A program made the position numbers and the translations under genes. This document shows, piece after piece, positions 1 through 12,700 of a stretch of DNA of 64,000 bases. Each line of letters opens with the position of its first letter. Position 1 is the first letter of the stretch. Below the pieces are notes generated by a model. The model ran no database searches. It had not been told where the DNA came from and saw only the letters and a program-made list of their open reading frames with translations. The stretch is taken from contig JAGGNK010012892.1 of NCBI GenBank assembly GCA_017590115.1, forward strand, positions 2,024,351 through 2,088,350, read 5' to 3'. This DNA comes from Montifringilla adamsi (Eukaryota > Chordata > Aves > Passeriformes > Passeridae).

Positions 1-903
1 GTCTTAATGACCAAGGCGAAATGAGGTTATTTCAAATAACAGCTCTGCCAATAACAAACAGCTTGTTTCACTCTATACATTTATGAAACCTTTGTTCTTA
101 ATATTTCATTTTATCCTTTTTTTTTCTTGTTGCTTTGCAATACTGATCAAGTTAGTGCATAACCAAGTATTATGAACTGTATATAAGCTTTGGCATATAT
201 TTTTGGGTGAGAAAAAATTATTTTGGTGATATTATTGAAAGGACAATTGGTCCTAAACTTGCTGCCTACTGATTCTAAATGTCAGTCATATATCAGAAGT
301 CAGACAAAGCTGGAGACAAAATGAGTCAAATAGAAACCAGATGCAGTATAGACATAGCCTGGAGTCAACACTGACACTGTTGTTTGCAGAATACTTCAGA
401 TCTCCTTACTGAGATGCAACCCAGCATGGGCTTAGATACCCAGTCAAATAGCATTTTGCATATTCTGAGCCTTTTCTGAAAGCTCTGCACAGAGAAATGA
501 GACTGGAGTAGTTCACAGATTTTAAACACATCTATAAAGCTTGCTATGGCAGGCACAGGATGGCAACATAAGCAAATACAGACATGAACCCTTTTGACCT
601 TGCCTGAAGTGGCTTTCAGAGCCTGGCTTTGGCCAGTAGCTTTGGCCAGAAGCTGTCTGCTGCCAAGTGGTGCTGCTGCGAGGTGGTCTTCAGTCAGATA
701 CAGCATTCTGTTGATGCAGTTATAGGGCTTTTGTATTGGAGCTGGTTGCTGTCAGTGCTTACTGAAGTTAATATAATTTTTCTTTGATATTCCCTTACCA
801 TACTGGCTCTGGAAACGCTCACAGCATGCTATGAAATGGGGATAACATGATCACAATTTAAGGAATTCTTTTGATAATGAATTTTTCCAGCATGAAGCCA
901 GAT

Positions 904-943
904 AATATCAAGGCTGTTATGTAAATATCAAGGCTGTTATGTA
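904..943. repeat. Perfect 20-bp tandem duplication
   Basis: The unit AATATCAAGGCTGTTATGTA occurs twice head to tail (904-923 and 924-943) with no mismatch. A shorter related piece (ATCAAGCTGTTA) follows directly. The perfect identity suggests a recent slippage or duplication event, or a polymorphic site. Confidence 0.95.
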
Positions 944-2880
944 AATCAAGCTGTTACAAGACTTTGGTATTTTTCTAATATTTGTTAATTAAGGGAAGCA
1001 GGTTCTCTGTGTCTCTTTTGTCAAATGACTTAATGGCACAGTATTTTTCTTATGTGAGTGTAGGATGCAGGGACTTTTATAAATTCTATCACTGATGATT
1101 TGCACCAAATTTTTGCTTGAAATGGTTTAATAAATTGTAGTTTGGCTTGTTAGTCAGCTCCATGTTGGAAATACTGAGTATGTGGTTCCTCCTTTTCCCG
1201 TGTTTCTTAGGAAGTATCAAGAGTCATTTGCCTGGATCCAATTTTGTTGAAAATATCAAATTTTGTCTTCTGTAGAAATGTTGCCTTTAACATCAAGCAA
1301 GCTATGGTTTTGGTCAAGAAATAAAGCAGCTACAAATTAGTCAAGTATTGGAGAAAGAGCAATTTCACCTTTAGTTTTTTTATTTTTATTTTTTAATGCA
1401 TCTAAATTTAAGTCATCCATTCTGGCAATAGCCATTCAGAAGGAACAGCTGCCAAGATGGTAAACATTTTGAATTTGTTTGTATAAATGTGAAATGATGT
1501 TCTGCAGCCCTAAAATGAAAGCCAAGCTCAAGACTTCAAAGCCCAGGGTTTTACTGGGAAAACAGACCAACTATTCCTGTGGGCTTTCTGGAGAGCTGAA
1601 ATCATAATGGGCTAAATAGAAGCAACATAAATAGCAAGAAACCCCAGTATTCCCCAAGGGATTGAATATGAGAATTAATATGGGGGAAAGAAATAAGAAG
1701 ACTTGCATGCTGTCTTTTTTCCTGTATACTTCCAGTATTTATCAGACAGGTAATTTTCAGCAGTCAGAAATAAAGACTAAGGGGTGCATAATTAAGACTT
1801 GCTAAAGAACAGTATGTTACCTCAGTAATGGGGGTTATGTTTAAGAGAATAAAGCTCATCAGCAATGCTGTAATTCATTGTAATCTATGAATGCACCCAG
1901 TGGGATTCTGAATTGTAGAGACACAGTCAAAACCAACCAAAATCCCACAGTACCTTGTAATGAGTTTTTATAGAAGAGCTGCCAAAATAAAGATCAGATT
2001 AAGAAAACCTATAAAGATTTCTGAAAAGAAATGTGAAATAAGGTGGTTAATGTGAAATGTAAACAACCTGGAATTGTAAACTGCTAGATTAAGGTAAGGA
2101 TTTCATAAATGCTGTGATGAAAAACTGGCATGTTCCACCTGCTCTGTAAACAAGCAGAAGGAGCTTAACTCTGAATCTAAAACTCATTAGGGAGATGGAT
2201 TTAGGCAAAGACAAATGTCAGCAATGTTGAGACAGAAAAGCAAGTTAATAGTTGCATCTTGGGCATTCTGCAAAGCCTTATCAGTGAGACAGAGAAAAAT
2301 GATCTATAATCAGAGAGAAAGGTGGCTACAAATGGGCAGAGATTGACAGAGTGAAGACAGTGAGAAATGCATGAAGATTGAATAATATGTACCACATACA
2401 GGCAAAAAGAAAGGGAGAAGATTCCTTGATTTCACCACAATTATGATGCTGGGAAAGGGAAATGTAAGATGGGCAGTAAAAGTTATTAGAAACAGTAGTA
2501 ATAAAAGGTGTTGTGAAAATTCTTAAAGATTCTAAAGAGAAAAAACAGGTGGCTACTAAATTCATGGCAAAGCTCTCACTAAAACCATTAGGACCAGGTC
2601 AGACTTTGGGGACAGAAAAGGAATGGAACAGCAGACAAATGGCAAGGATGACAACAAGACACAACTGGTATGGTATTGAGTGTGTAATAGGCTAAATTGC
2701 TATTAGCAGCTTATGCCTTCTGTGTCTGAAGGTAGCACGTGCTATGTGCTCACACCTTGCTGTAGAAAGATTTTTGCCCAGTCAAGATATCTTTTATCTT
2801 CTTGTAAGCTTACAGGATCTTAAATATGGATAATTTTTCAAAAAACTTTCAAGTAATGTTGATGTATTTCTGTGAAGCTG

Positions 2881-2915
2881 ATATATATAGATAGATATAG
2901 GTATAGATATCTATG
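2881..2915. repeat. Degenerate TAGA/TATAGA microsatellite
   Basis: About 35 bases of interrupted TAGA, TATA and TAGGTA units. It is a decayed tetranucleotide/hexanucleotide repeat and too interrupted to be highly variable in length. Confidence 0.75.
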
Positions 2916-5900
2916 CTATAAAATTAAAGATCTATGCAGAATTATTCTGCTTGTTCTCATGAAAAACATGCATATTCCTAATAGAAAGCTGTTATTACCA
3001 TTATCAGTTGGATATTTTAAAACCACATTATTATTTCATAGTCAGGAAAATATTTTGGTGATTAACTGTGGTTGTCTTTGCTAGGGAACACCTCGTTCAT
3101 TCTGTCAGATACTCCCTTTCTGGCAGTGGAAAGGACTGCAAACCCTTTCACATCCCAAATGGGCATATGGCTGGCTAGTGTGTTTTCCAGTAACTCTTTA
3201 GGGAATTCAGCTTCTTGCTTCAGACTTTCCCTTTTGATGTAATGGGCTGTCTGCAATGTGGTAACTGTATTGTATTTCTTTTTTTTTTTGAATGGACATA
3301 GTTTTCCAAAAGTTCTCGAAAACACCTTCTAATTGTGCACTTACTGTAGGGGGTGCATTCTCCAAGAAACAAAACAAAAAGATCACAGAGGAAAAAAATT
3401 ATAATTTAAATATTTGGAGAGATTTGAGGTGTTTCTTTTGTGCAGATTGGACACTGCAGTATTTTTTCCAAACTGATATTGTTCACTTACACTGGAATGC
3501 TCAGTTGTAGGAATCCATGCTGTGAGATCTTCAGGATGGTATTGTTATTTCACCTCTTGTGTTCTGTCTGTGCCAGCAGCAACTTTCACTCATGTAGGGT
3601 TCTGCACTTAAATTTTTATTTCTGTAAAGGTCTCCGAATATGGTATAGTATTATCCAGTGTCCTATGTCATCACCCACTTTTTCTTCTAAGACCTGGACT
3701 TGTACATTTTCAAGCCACAACAATGTGGTCCTAACTAATCTAATGACCTGGAGTCCTAAATATGGATGAAGTTAGAGAGGAAAATGTGTATATTTGTGAA
3801 TTTCCTTTTTAAATAAGGATGTAATTTATTTTTATTCATATTTTAAAACATCCAGTTTTGGAACTAAGTGGTAGGTTTTTCTGAATTTTGAAAACCTTGA
3901 GGGATTAAATATAAATTTAAAGCCACTTTACCTCCAAAAAAACCTTTGTTCCTCCTAAGCCACAAAATCTACATCCCTACATAAAATGCACAAATAGATT
4001 TTATGTCTGTTTCTTCACGAGGCTGGGCAGTGGACCACAGGAGAAGGTATTTATATCCACCAGAATGAACCTGATGCTCCACCCTCCACAGGGAGTAACA
4101 ACATGAAGAGGTCATCTCTGGTGCTAACAGTCTGCTGGTTATGATTTGCCTAAATTGGATCTAGCCCAATAATTGAAGGTCTGCAGAATTTCATCACTGT
4201 GGGAATGATAAGCATAAATAATTGACAAAGAGATTTCTTACATGTGATTTCTTATGTTCAACTACAATGAGCAGATTTAAGCATGTTCTGATAACCATTA
4301 CAAATACGTTTAAAAACAGGAGAATTTAACTTTTTTTCCTCCAACATTCTTGTATAATGGAGAGGTCATTGAAGACTGATGCATCTGCAGCCTTTCTGTT
4401 TTGTGCAGACACCAAACGATGGTGGTCAAGTGATGCCTGAGAACACAGTGGGAGGATGGAACACCTTTGCAGGACATGCCTTGGGTGGGATTTGGCACAC
4501 TGGCTTTCATCCATAAGAACAGCCTGTGCAGAGAGGACACTTGCCAATCAATCAGCTGTTTGCATTTTTAAACGTGTTCTGAATCTCAGAAAACTGTTTT
4601 GTGAACCTCTTGTTTCAAACCACTACAAATTTGCCAAAACCAGCAAATACTTGCCTGAGGCCTTAGGATTTATGCCTGTGGGATTAAGCTTTGTAGTCGA
4701 GCAGTTCCTAAGCAGTGCCACAAAATGTTACAAAGGATCTGTTGGCAAGGTGCTTGCAGCTATTAAATCATTGTCTTCCTTTCAATGTGAGAGTACATGG
4801 AGTACAGTAATCCCATCCCAACAGTGATCTTTCCTGATTGTCCTGTCCATTCCTGATTCCCTGTATTACAGCTGTTCCTCTTGGGAGGCATTTCATGGTG
4901 AGTCAGCAGCAGCAGTGAAAGCAGATGGATTTTGTCTTTCAGATGCAAGAGACTTTGCAGTGGTTCTCATCAGAAACGTATAGAGAGAGACACCTAAAGT
5001 ATCTTTATTTATTGGGACTCAAATTATTTAGTATGATTTTATGGAAAAGTTTGTTAGATTTTAAAAAATACAGCTTCCTTTATACTGGCTGGTCATTCAG
5101 ATGGAGTGGTGGCTTTCTAATGAGTAAATTAGTGAAAAGAAAATCTCTGAAACTCCTTAATGTAGCTCTTGCTCGAAGGCCAAAGCAAATTCTCCTTCTT
5201 TGAGGAACCATTCTGTCAAAAACATGTCACTTGTATGTACATGTAAAATATTTAACTGCTATGTCTGGCATGGGTAGACAAAGTGAGCTTCAACTTTCTG
5301 TTTACCTACCTCTAAAATGAATCGTGTAGTTATATAAACCTCGTCTGTAGAATATGATCAAAACCTGTCTGAAAATAACATTTTCTAAAAGGAAAAAGTT
5401 GCCTCAGTGTAACACTTCATGTCAAAATAGACTGACAAATATTCCTTACAAAGCAGCCAAAGGCAGGGAAACAAATTTTTAAACAAGTTTGCATATTACT
5501 CATAAAATTTTAAAAAGGCTCTGTAAGTATGGGTCATTTAAAATTATACTTAAATATAGGAGTTTGTAACAGTAACAAACCTAACAATAATCTTTCTACA
5601 GAACAATAATATATAATAACTAAAAAAAAAAATATGGAGGGAGATATCAGAAGTAGAAAAGATGAATTATGGAAGCAGGGAGAAACTAGAACAATTCACT
5701 CATGTACATTTGGCCACCACAGTGGTTGAGCAATATTATTTATTTGTGCTTTTTCACCATGGCAGTAGCTGAAGTTTTAGCTCTTGACAATGCTTAAACT
5801 GAATTCTGTGTACCTATGCATCCTCATGCAGCCTACCCATGCTTGCATGATATCCATGTCCCAAAATGAGAGAGGCCTCAATTTGATGCTGTGTGCAGAC

Positions 5901-8345
5901 AGAGCTGCAGGACATTGTGCTTTTGTCTGACTTTTTTTTTTTTACATTTCTAAACAAATTTTGTAAAAGTAAAGCACAATTTTTTATCCAAGCAAGGGAT
6001 GTTATCTGGAACCAATGTTTTACAGGCATCAGCCAAAGTGAGGACAATTTTCCTTCTCTGTGATTGCAGAAGAAGATGAAGCATGCTCAAGCCAGCTGCA
6101 GTGTACTAGGCCAGTCTTTGGATTAAAAAAACGTGTGCTGTGACCCGGGCAGAGTCATCACGCAGCTGATACAGAACAACAAGTCGTTCCTAGGAGCAGC
6201 TGCTACACCAAGCCAGGTTCTAACCCTTCCCGTGTCAGTAAGCCCTGTTAGGTCCTAATTAATTTAAAGAGACATTATCTCAAAAAATGCAACCCTTCTC
6301 CTGAATAGCACTTTACTGTGCAGACTGCTTTGCAGTTCCCGGAGGTTTGGTCACCAGTAAAGCTCTTGTCTCCAAAACTGTGCTCTCACACCTACTCCCA
6401 GCAGAGTGATCAGTTTAGTCCCACCAATCCTGTATGTGTGTATATAGTTTATACAGTGTGTTTCACATTTCAGTGGTAGCGGTAGCATAAATTTTGCCAA
6501 GAGGAGCCATCAGCTTTCCAAGAGTTTCCTATACATGTCCCCAGTACATGCCAAGTTAAATGAGGTCCTGGTGAGGACACAAAGTGATTGGCAGCAGGAC
6601 AGTCAGGCAAGCATGGCGAGTGCAGGGCAGAGCCCTTCCCAGGCACAGAAGTTGTAGTTTCACAGGATCCTTTCTCAACTGCAGATGCAGCCAGTTCCTT
6701 TTATCTGCCCAGTCACATGCCTGTTATTAAATTATTGCCATCTGTTAGTTGGCAACTCCCTTTAGAAGCACAAAAGAGCCAACTACAGGGATATCTCGCT
6801 TTAAAGAATTCTACTTTATGCTGCAGAGTGTGGTAACATATCAGTCTTGTATCACAACATAAATGGTATGATAATAGTGGAAGCTGTTCAGAAAGGTGTT
6901 AATTTTCAAACTTCTGAATCAAATGGCTGACTTAATTCCAGTTTTCTCTAAAACAGTTCCATGACTGCCACAAAGCATCCAGGCATGGTTTTTGTTAGGT
7001 TTTTATAGTTTGGTTTTTTTTGGTTGGCTAATTGGTTGGTTTGGATTTTTTGTGGTGTGCTGTGCATGTGTAAAAACACAGAAAAAAAGTAAAATTAAGT
7101 TCATGTCTTATGCAATTTGTTCTTAAGGAGGCTGGTAAACTATGTCTTTTATTCATGTCAGCTTCAGCACCTGAAACAATCAGGTAGTTTTGAATATCTT
7201 GGCAAGGTAGCCTTGACTTGTGTTTTCTGTTAAGCTTGACATGAAAAATTCTGTACTATATCCTATGGGCTTTTTATTAATTATTTTTAAAGGCAAATAA
7301 TAGAGATTTGGATCAACTGGTCAGCTGTGTGGAATTACTCACAGTGCTCACTGAATAGTTTACTGCTCTATCTGTATAGGCAAACATTGCATCTATACCC
7401 ATCTGTGACTCTCACTGCCTACTGGGAAGTGAGCTGAGGGATTTACCTTATGTAAACCTCTGGTGAGGATGCTACATTCTGTCTCTGCACATGAATGGCC
7501 CCATTTTCAGGACAAACCAAACTGATACCTTGTAGGAATGAATGATTTCTTTATCTCTCACTAAGAAAATTCTGAAGTGCTTCAAACTTTCACTCCTTTG
7601 CAATGTTTTGCATAGTGGTAATATATCAGTATATCAGATATAGTAACTGTTATTTATAATTTTAGTAACCATTATATTAGAGTATGTTTGTAGCCTTTTA
7701 TGTAGGTTGTATATGAGGTACAGTATGAATTGCCTTAATATTTTTTCCATCTTCTAGGTTTTTACTGTTATTTTTGAAATAGATATTTTTTATTAACTAT
7801 CGAGATGCTTCATCTTTGGAAGTGACTGAAATGTGATGATCCATAGATGATGAGCAGTTTTGGCTTCCTATGTGTGAGGATGGGAAACTTTTTCCATTAA
7901 TACAGTATTTAGTATTTTCTACTGAGTAAATGTCTTCTACTTTTAACTTGTTCACTTTTTATTTAATTTTTAAATTCCTCTTCCCTTCCTGTGCATTTTC
8001 ATTCAAAGCTTTCTTCCTGTGACTCTCATCAAGTGTGACCTCATCAAGGCATTGGAATTTCAAAATTTATCCATTCATTTGTCTTAGTGAATTCTCCTTT
8101 AAAAAAAAAAAATAAAATTCTTGCTAAGGTGGAGTCCATTTTACTTAAGTTACTTAGCTTGACCCAATTCTCTCCTGACCCATTTCCATATTTCCTGAAT
8201 TATTTCCATGGCTTTTGAAACCTGGGCAAATATTATTTAGAAAAGTGAAATTAAGGTGTTTTGATATAACTGTTATTAAACCAGTGAGGTTTGTTGTAGA
8301 AAACATACAAAGCTGGAGATGTAATTAAGCTCTTCTTCTGTCCAA

Positions 8346-8358
8346 CCCCCCCCCCCCC
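8346..8358. repeat. Poly-C run of 13
   Basis: Thirteen consecutive C residues follow TCCAA. Runs like this are rare in AT-rich DNA and are prone to length errors in sequencing, so the exact length should be treated with caution. Confidence 0.9.
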
Positions 8359-8851
8359 ATTCATGCACTGCTCAATGGAAACACATTCTGGCAAAGACAA
8401 AAAGCTGTGGCTAAACAACATTAGTGGATGAGTCACTCAGAGAGAACTGGAAAGAAAAAAATAAAAAAAAGCCCACAAACCTCTGCTGCTTGATAAGAAC
8501 AAAACTGGGTCCAGATGGTCCCTGTACATCTTCCCATACTTTCCTGAAGAAGAGAGCATAGAACCATCAAGGGCCATGCTTATGTTTCCCGTAGTTCACA
8601 TTTTCTTGGTGCGACAGGGACTTTCAAGCACGTGGGAACCCTCTTCAAAAGGCTTTCCACAGATTAAGATCAATCAGGACATGCTGAGCACCGTGCTGCT
8701 TGCAGGGGTGTCAATAACACTTTAATAAGGATCATAACAACTATTTGGAACAGCAGTTCAATGACTAGTATGAATAACTGAAAATACGGGATTGAAAGAA
8801 CTTCATTTCAGTGCCATGACTTTGCAGAGTCCACAACAGCTCCGGTTGCAG

Positions 8852-8870
8852 AGGATCCCTATGGGATCCT
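8852..8870. repeat. Short perfect inverted repeat with two GGATCC sites
   Basis: Arms AGGATCCC and GGGATCCT (8 bp) flank a 3-base loop, TAT. No function is implied. It is listed as a visible local structure. Confidence 0.85.
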
Positions 8871-9672
8871 TGGCCAGATTCCAGGACAGATGGAGTCTCT
8901 GGAGTAATGACAATGAAGCAAACCCTAACAAGCATGTGCAGGTTTAGTGTTTGAAATGTTTCTGTGTTCCGCAAGCTTTGGTGGGTTTTCACAAGAAATG
9001 TGAAATACGTTGGGCTATGCCCTGCCAAATTTCCACATTTTGTTCCTTAGTTTGGTGACATGAAAGGCTTTCAAAGAATAAGCATTATTCCTCTTTGCTT
9101 TGTTTTCAGAAGTGAAAGAAGCGTTTTGTCCAAGATGTTCCTCATTATGCTTCCATACTAGTTTGAGAGAGTTTTGTTTTGGATGATTGCTACTTAAGTA
9201 GCTAGAACTGTACAAACTTCCAAAAATGGAACTGTGTGCTGACACACCTGGTGCAGATGTGATCAGGATGATGTTACCATTATGGTCTGAGGTGTGTCTA
9301 TGTGTTTGTGAGCCCATGTCCAGGGCAGTACCTGTACTTCTGCATCAGCAGAATTCATTGTGCTTTCCACTGTTACCTAGTCAGGAAATATCCTTGATAT
9401 AAGGATTAAAAAGTGTTCAAGAAACTGTGCAGTGCTATATGGATGATTCTAATTTATGTAAATTAGAGCTTCTGAGAGTGTTGGCTGATGGTTAAAACTC
9501 TGTTAAACAAGACCTTTCAAATTTAACTCGCAGCTCTGCACAGCCATTGGCTGCTGTGGCCAAGCATCACTTGCCACCTATTAATCAATCCATTGAAACT
9601 CAGTGCAAAGGTGATGCAGGCTGGAATATATTTTCAAAGAGCAATCATGTTAGGAAGCACAATTTTTTGCAG

Positions 9673-9710
9673 AAGCCATTGTGTAAAAACAAGTTTTTAC
9701 ACAATGGCTT
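9673..9710. repeat. Perfect 18-bp-arm hairpin with 2-base loop
   Basis: AAGCCATTGTGTAAAAAC (9673-9690) is followed after AA by its exact reverse complement (9693-9710). A direct copy of the inner part, TGTGTAAAAAC, then follows at 9711-9721, so the motif occurs twice forward and once inverted within 49 bases. Near-perfect palindromes with tiny loops are unstable in replication, so this one is probably young. Template switching at a replication fork is the usual explanation. No flanking target-site duplication was seen that would make it a transposon end. Confidence 0.95.
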
Positions 9711-9759
9711 TGTGTAAAAACTTTGAAGTAGTTTAAGCCAACAGGTTTGGGCCTGAAGT

Positions 9760-12700
9760 TCTTGGCTGAAACATTTCTTGCAGATTGGTATGACAAAGTG
9801 ATTAGGTGTGGGCCAGTATGAAGTAAAACTGCTGGCAGCTGCTCTTTGAATTATCCTACTTTGACTGTAAGCTGAAAACTGATATTGTAAGTCACTCGTA
9901 TAGCTCATCAGGAAAAATATAAATAAGCCCTAACTAAGGGAAGGAGGGGATGTGAGCACAGCTGCCTGACCTTTGCCAGGGAATCTCCATAAAACTTCTT
10001 TGCATTCACATCATGTTGTGGAAAGGTTTTCCACACCAGTCCCCGTGGGAGCTGCCCCCTCTTCAGCTCTGCAAGGGAAGCAGGCAGAGCTGTGACCTGG
10101 GTGACTCTGGATGAGGGTTTGCAGCCAGCCCCTTGCTCACTCCTGCATTTTGTCCTAGCACAGGTGGAAAGAGTGTGGTTAATTCCCCAGAGCAGAGATC
10201 AGCCTGCAAATGTTCTCCAGTGGTCAGCACAGCTGGCTTCACTTTGGCAAAGGGCAGCACAATACTGCTGTGCATTGCTGGAACAGTTCTCATAGATTTT
10301 TCTTTGGCTTTAGTCAGACCTCTCTTCAAAATGCAAAGCAAATACCACACAGACATAGTCTGAAATGGGAGAAAATAGCTCTTAGATAGCCCTCCAGACA
10401 GCCCTTAGAAACTAAAGCATCAGTGTGACGAGCACCACAGAGGGAAATGTGTTTTGAACTGGCCTTTAAATCTGACTTCAGCTGAGGACATGGGAAGTTT
10501 TTTGTTTTGTTTTAACTTGATAAAAGAAAAAACCTCAGTGTCAAAAGAGGTTTTTGTTTTTAAAAAGCTTACTTGTTCTGTGAGAAAATCTGGAGGGAGA
10601 AAGAGTTTGAAAAACTGTCAAGAAAATGAAATATACTCATCTGATGTTCATTGAGTTCATTTTGCATTTTTATGGTGTTGATGTTTGTAGATTGGAGATG
10701 CTTGACAAAGCATTTATGCACAAAGAGTTTTTTACAAAAAATGTGGCTCTCTACCATAACACAGTTGCATGAAAGAAAAATTAACTTAAATTAGCTTCAT
10801 TTTCAGATTAGTTTGGTTTGTTCTTGTTTGAAAAATTCTCCTGTGCTTTCTTGATTGCTTCCTTGGAGTTATCACACCATTACTATGCTTCCTTTGTCAA
10901 AAGGGTGACAATAGGAGAAATGGGCTCAACTTTTAAACTTCACAAGGTCAGCCAAACCCCAGAATTTGAAAATTCTTTCATGGTGGCTCAAAGGATAAAA
11001 CAGCTGCTATGGAAGTGTTGTCATCATCCATTATTTGATCTCAGGATGAAATCAAAAACTTCTGATTTTCGTAGCCTTTTAGAGCACTGGTTCAAGTTCT
11101 TTTAGTGATGGTGGAATAATCAACAGAAAGAGATGGAAGGTTTTTCATTTGAGATATTTAAAGAATGAAAGAAAAAAAAAAGTTGGTTCAAGTATTGCTG
11201 AGAATAATTCAGCCCTGAATTTGGCTTCCTCCAGTAGTCCATCAATAACAATTAGTTCCCTGGTCAAGAGAGAGTGCATTTTGCATCCACTAGGTGCTTG
11301 TAATAGCTTCCAAAAGGGAAGCATAAGAGGCAGAAATGCATTCTTTACACAACACATATGCTGCTAAGAAATACCACAATGTCATTAAAGTTAGTGGGGA
11401 TTGCAAAATACCACAAGCAGCAAAATCTTCTCTTGCTTAAAATTCTTTCTGCAGAGCTCTGTTACAACACACTATAAATGGTAGGAACACAATTTATGGG
11501 ATGCAGATTTTTTATTTTATGAAATAAAAAATTAGAAACTATGAGTGACTTAAATGGAGTCATTTTGGTTTTATATAGAGCTAGGCATGGAGCACCCATG
11601 AGATCTGTTCACTCTGTGGATTGATGATGCTTTACTTGCAGCTGACAGACAGCACAGGGCTGACCTCACACAGCCTCTTCACATGTAAAATGCAAGGTTT
11701 ATAAAGCTAGGTCAGTCTGACTCTTGGCTGCTGTGCTTCTACTCTCATCCTGATTTCCAAGAAATCCCTCCTCTGAGATTTCTCACAAGCTGGTTGCATG
11801 TTAAACTAGACTCACGCCTTGTCAGCAAGGATCCAGAGTTGAGAGGCAGCATAACCATGCAACCGTGATCAGGACAGCCAGTCAGATGGATACAGCTGCC
11901 TGCAGATTCATGTCTCCTCTATGTGTCTGTGTCACTCAGTTTAGCTCTTTGATCCTATATCAGAATTAATCAGCTGTGATTAAAATAAACAGAAATTTTC
12001 AACTTTCCCAAAGAACTGTAAATGTGGGTGGGTAATGTCATTGCCTTCTCATTCAGACTGGCAGACCTCACAACCCTTCTGCAAGTGCTGAGGGGAGACA
12101 CAGAGTGAAGGGAAAGCAGATGTAAAAATAAGTAAATAATACTAGAATGACAATCTTTAGACTAAATAGGAACACTGGTAAATACAATCTGTAGAAATGT
12201 CTTATGCAAGTTCATCAAATGACAGCGTACAAAAGTGATGGAATGGATTAGGTTTTCAAAATTTACCACTATCTAAGTTTGTAAAAATGGCCAAAGAATT
12301 TACAGCAACATGAATTTTTTAAAGGATGATCAAACTGGCCTAGCTTTGACAAAACTGAGATTATGATACATTGACCTGGGGGAAAGTCTAATGGAAGTTT
12401 AGGAGAAAATAATGATTTCAAAACAGACATACACAGGTCTTCTGAAAAAGATTTGTAAATGACAGCTGGGGGAGGTATTATATAAGAATGAGTCCAAATT
12501 CCCATTTATTTGGCATGTAAGAAAGGAAAGTAGTGCAAATGTAGTGGATCTGTGATAACTGTGAAAAGTCCCAGATCTTAAGTGAAAATAGAGTTCTTGA
12601 ACTGAGGAAGGGATGGAAGCAGGTAGCAACTCATTTAATTCAACTAAGAATAAAGATTTTTGCTGGTGATGATCAGTCATCTTTTCAGACCTATCTTTAA

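Larger units (their letters stand above)
1..9600. other. Non-coding AT-rich DNA, no gene recognised
   Basis: I see no exon chain, RNA gene or full mobile element here. Open frames are short and scattered over both strands; the longest is about 123 codons (4456-4827, plus strand) and has no recognisable domain. Base composition is AT-rich with few CpGs and many short A or T runs, as in vertebrate introns or intergenic DNA. Small structures inside are listed separately: a 20-bp duplication near 904, a TAGA-like tract near 2881, a poly-C run near 8346 and a BamHI-site palindrome near 8852. A T/G-rich stretch around 7000-7060 is simple low-complexity sequence. Diverged repeats too old to recognise by eye may be present. 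Confidence 0.65.
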
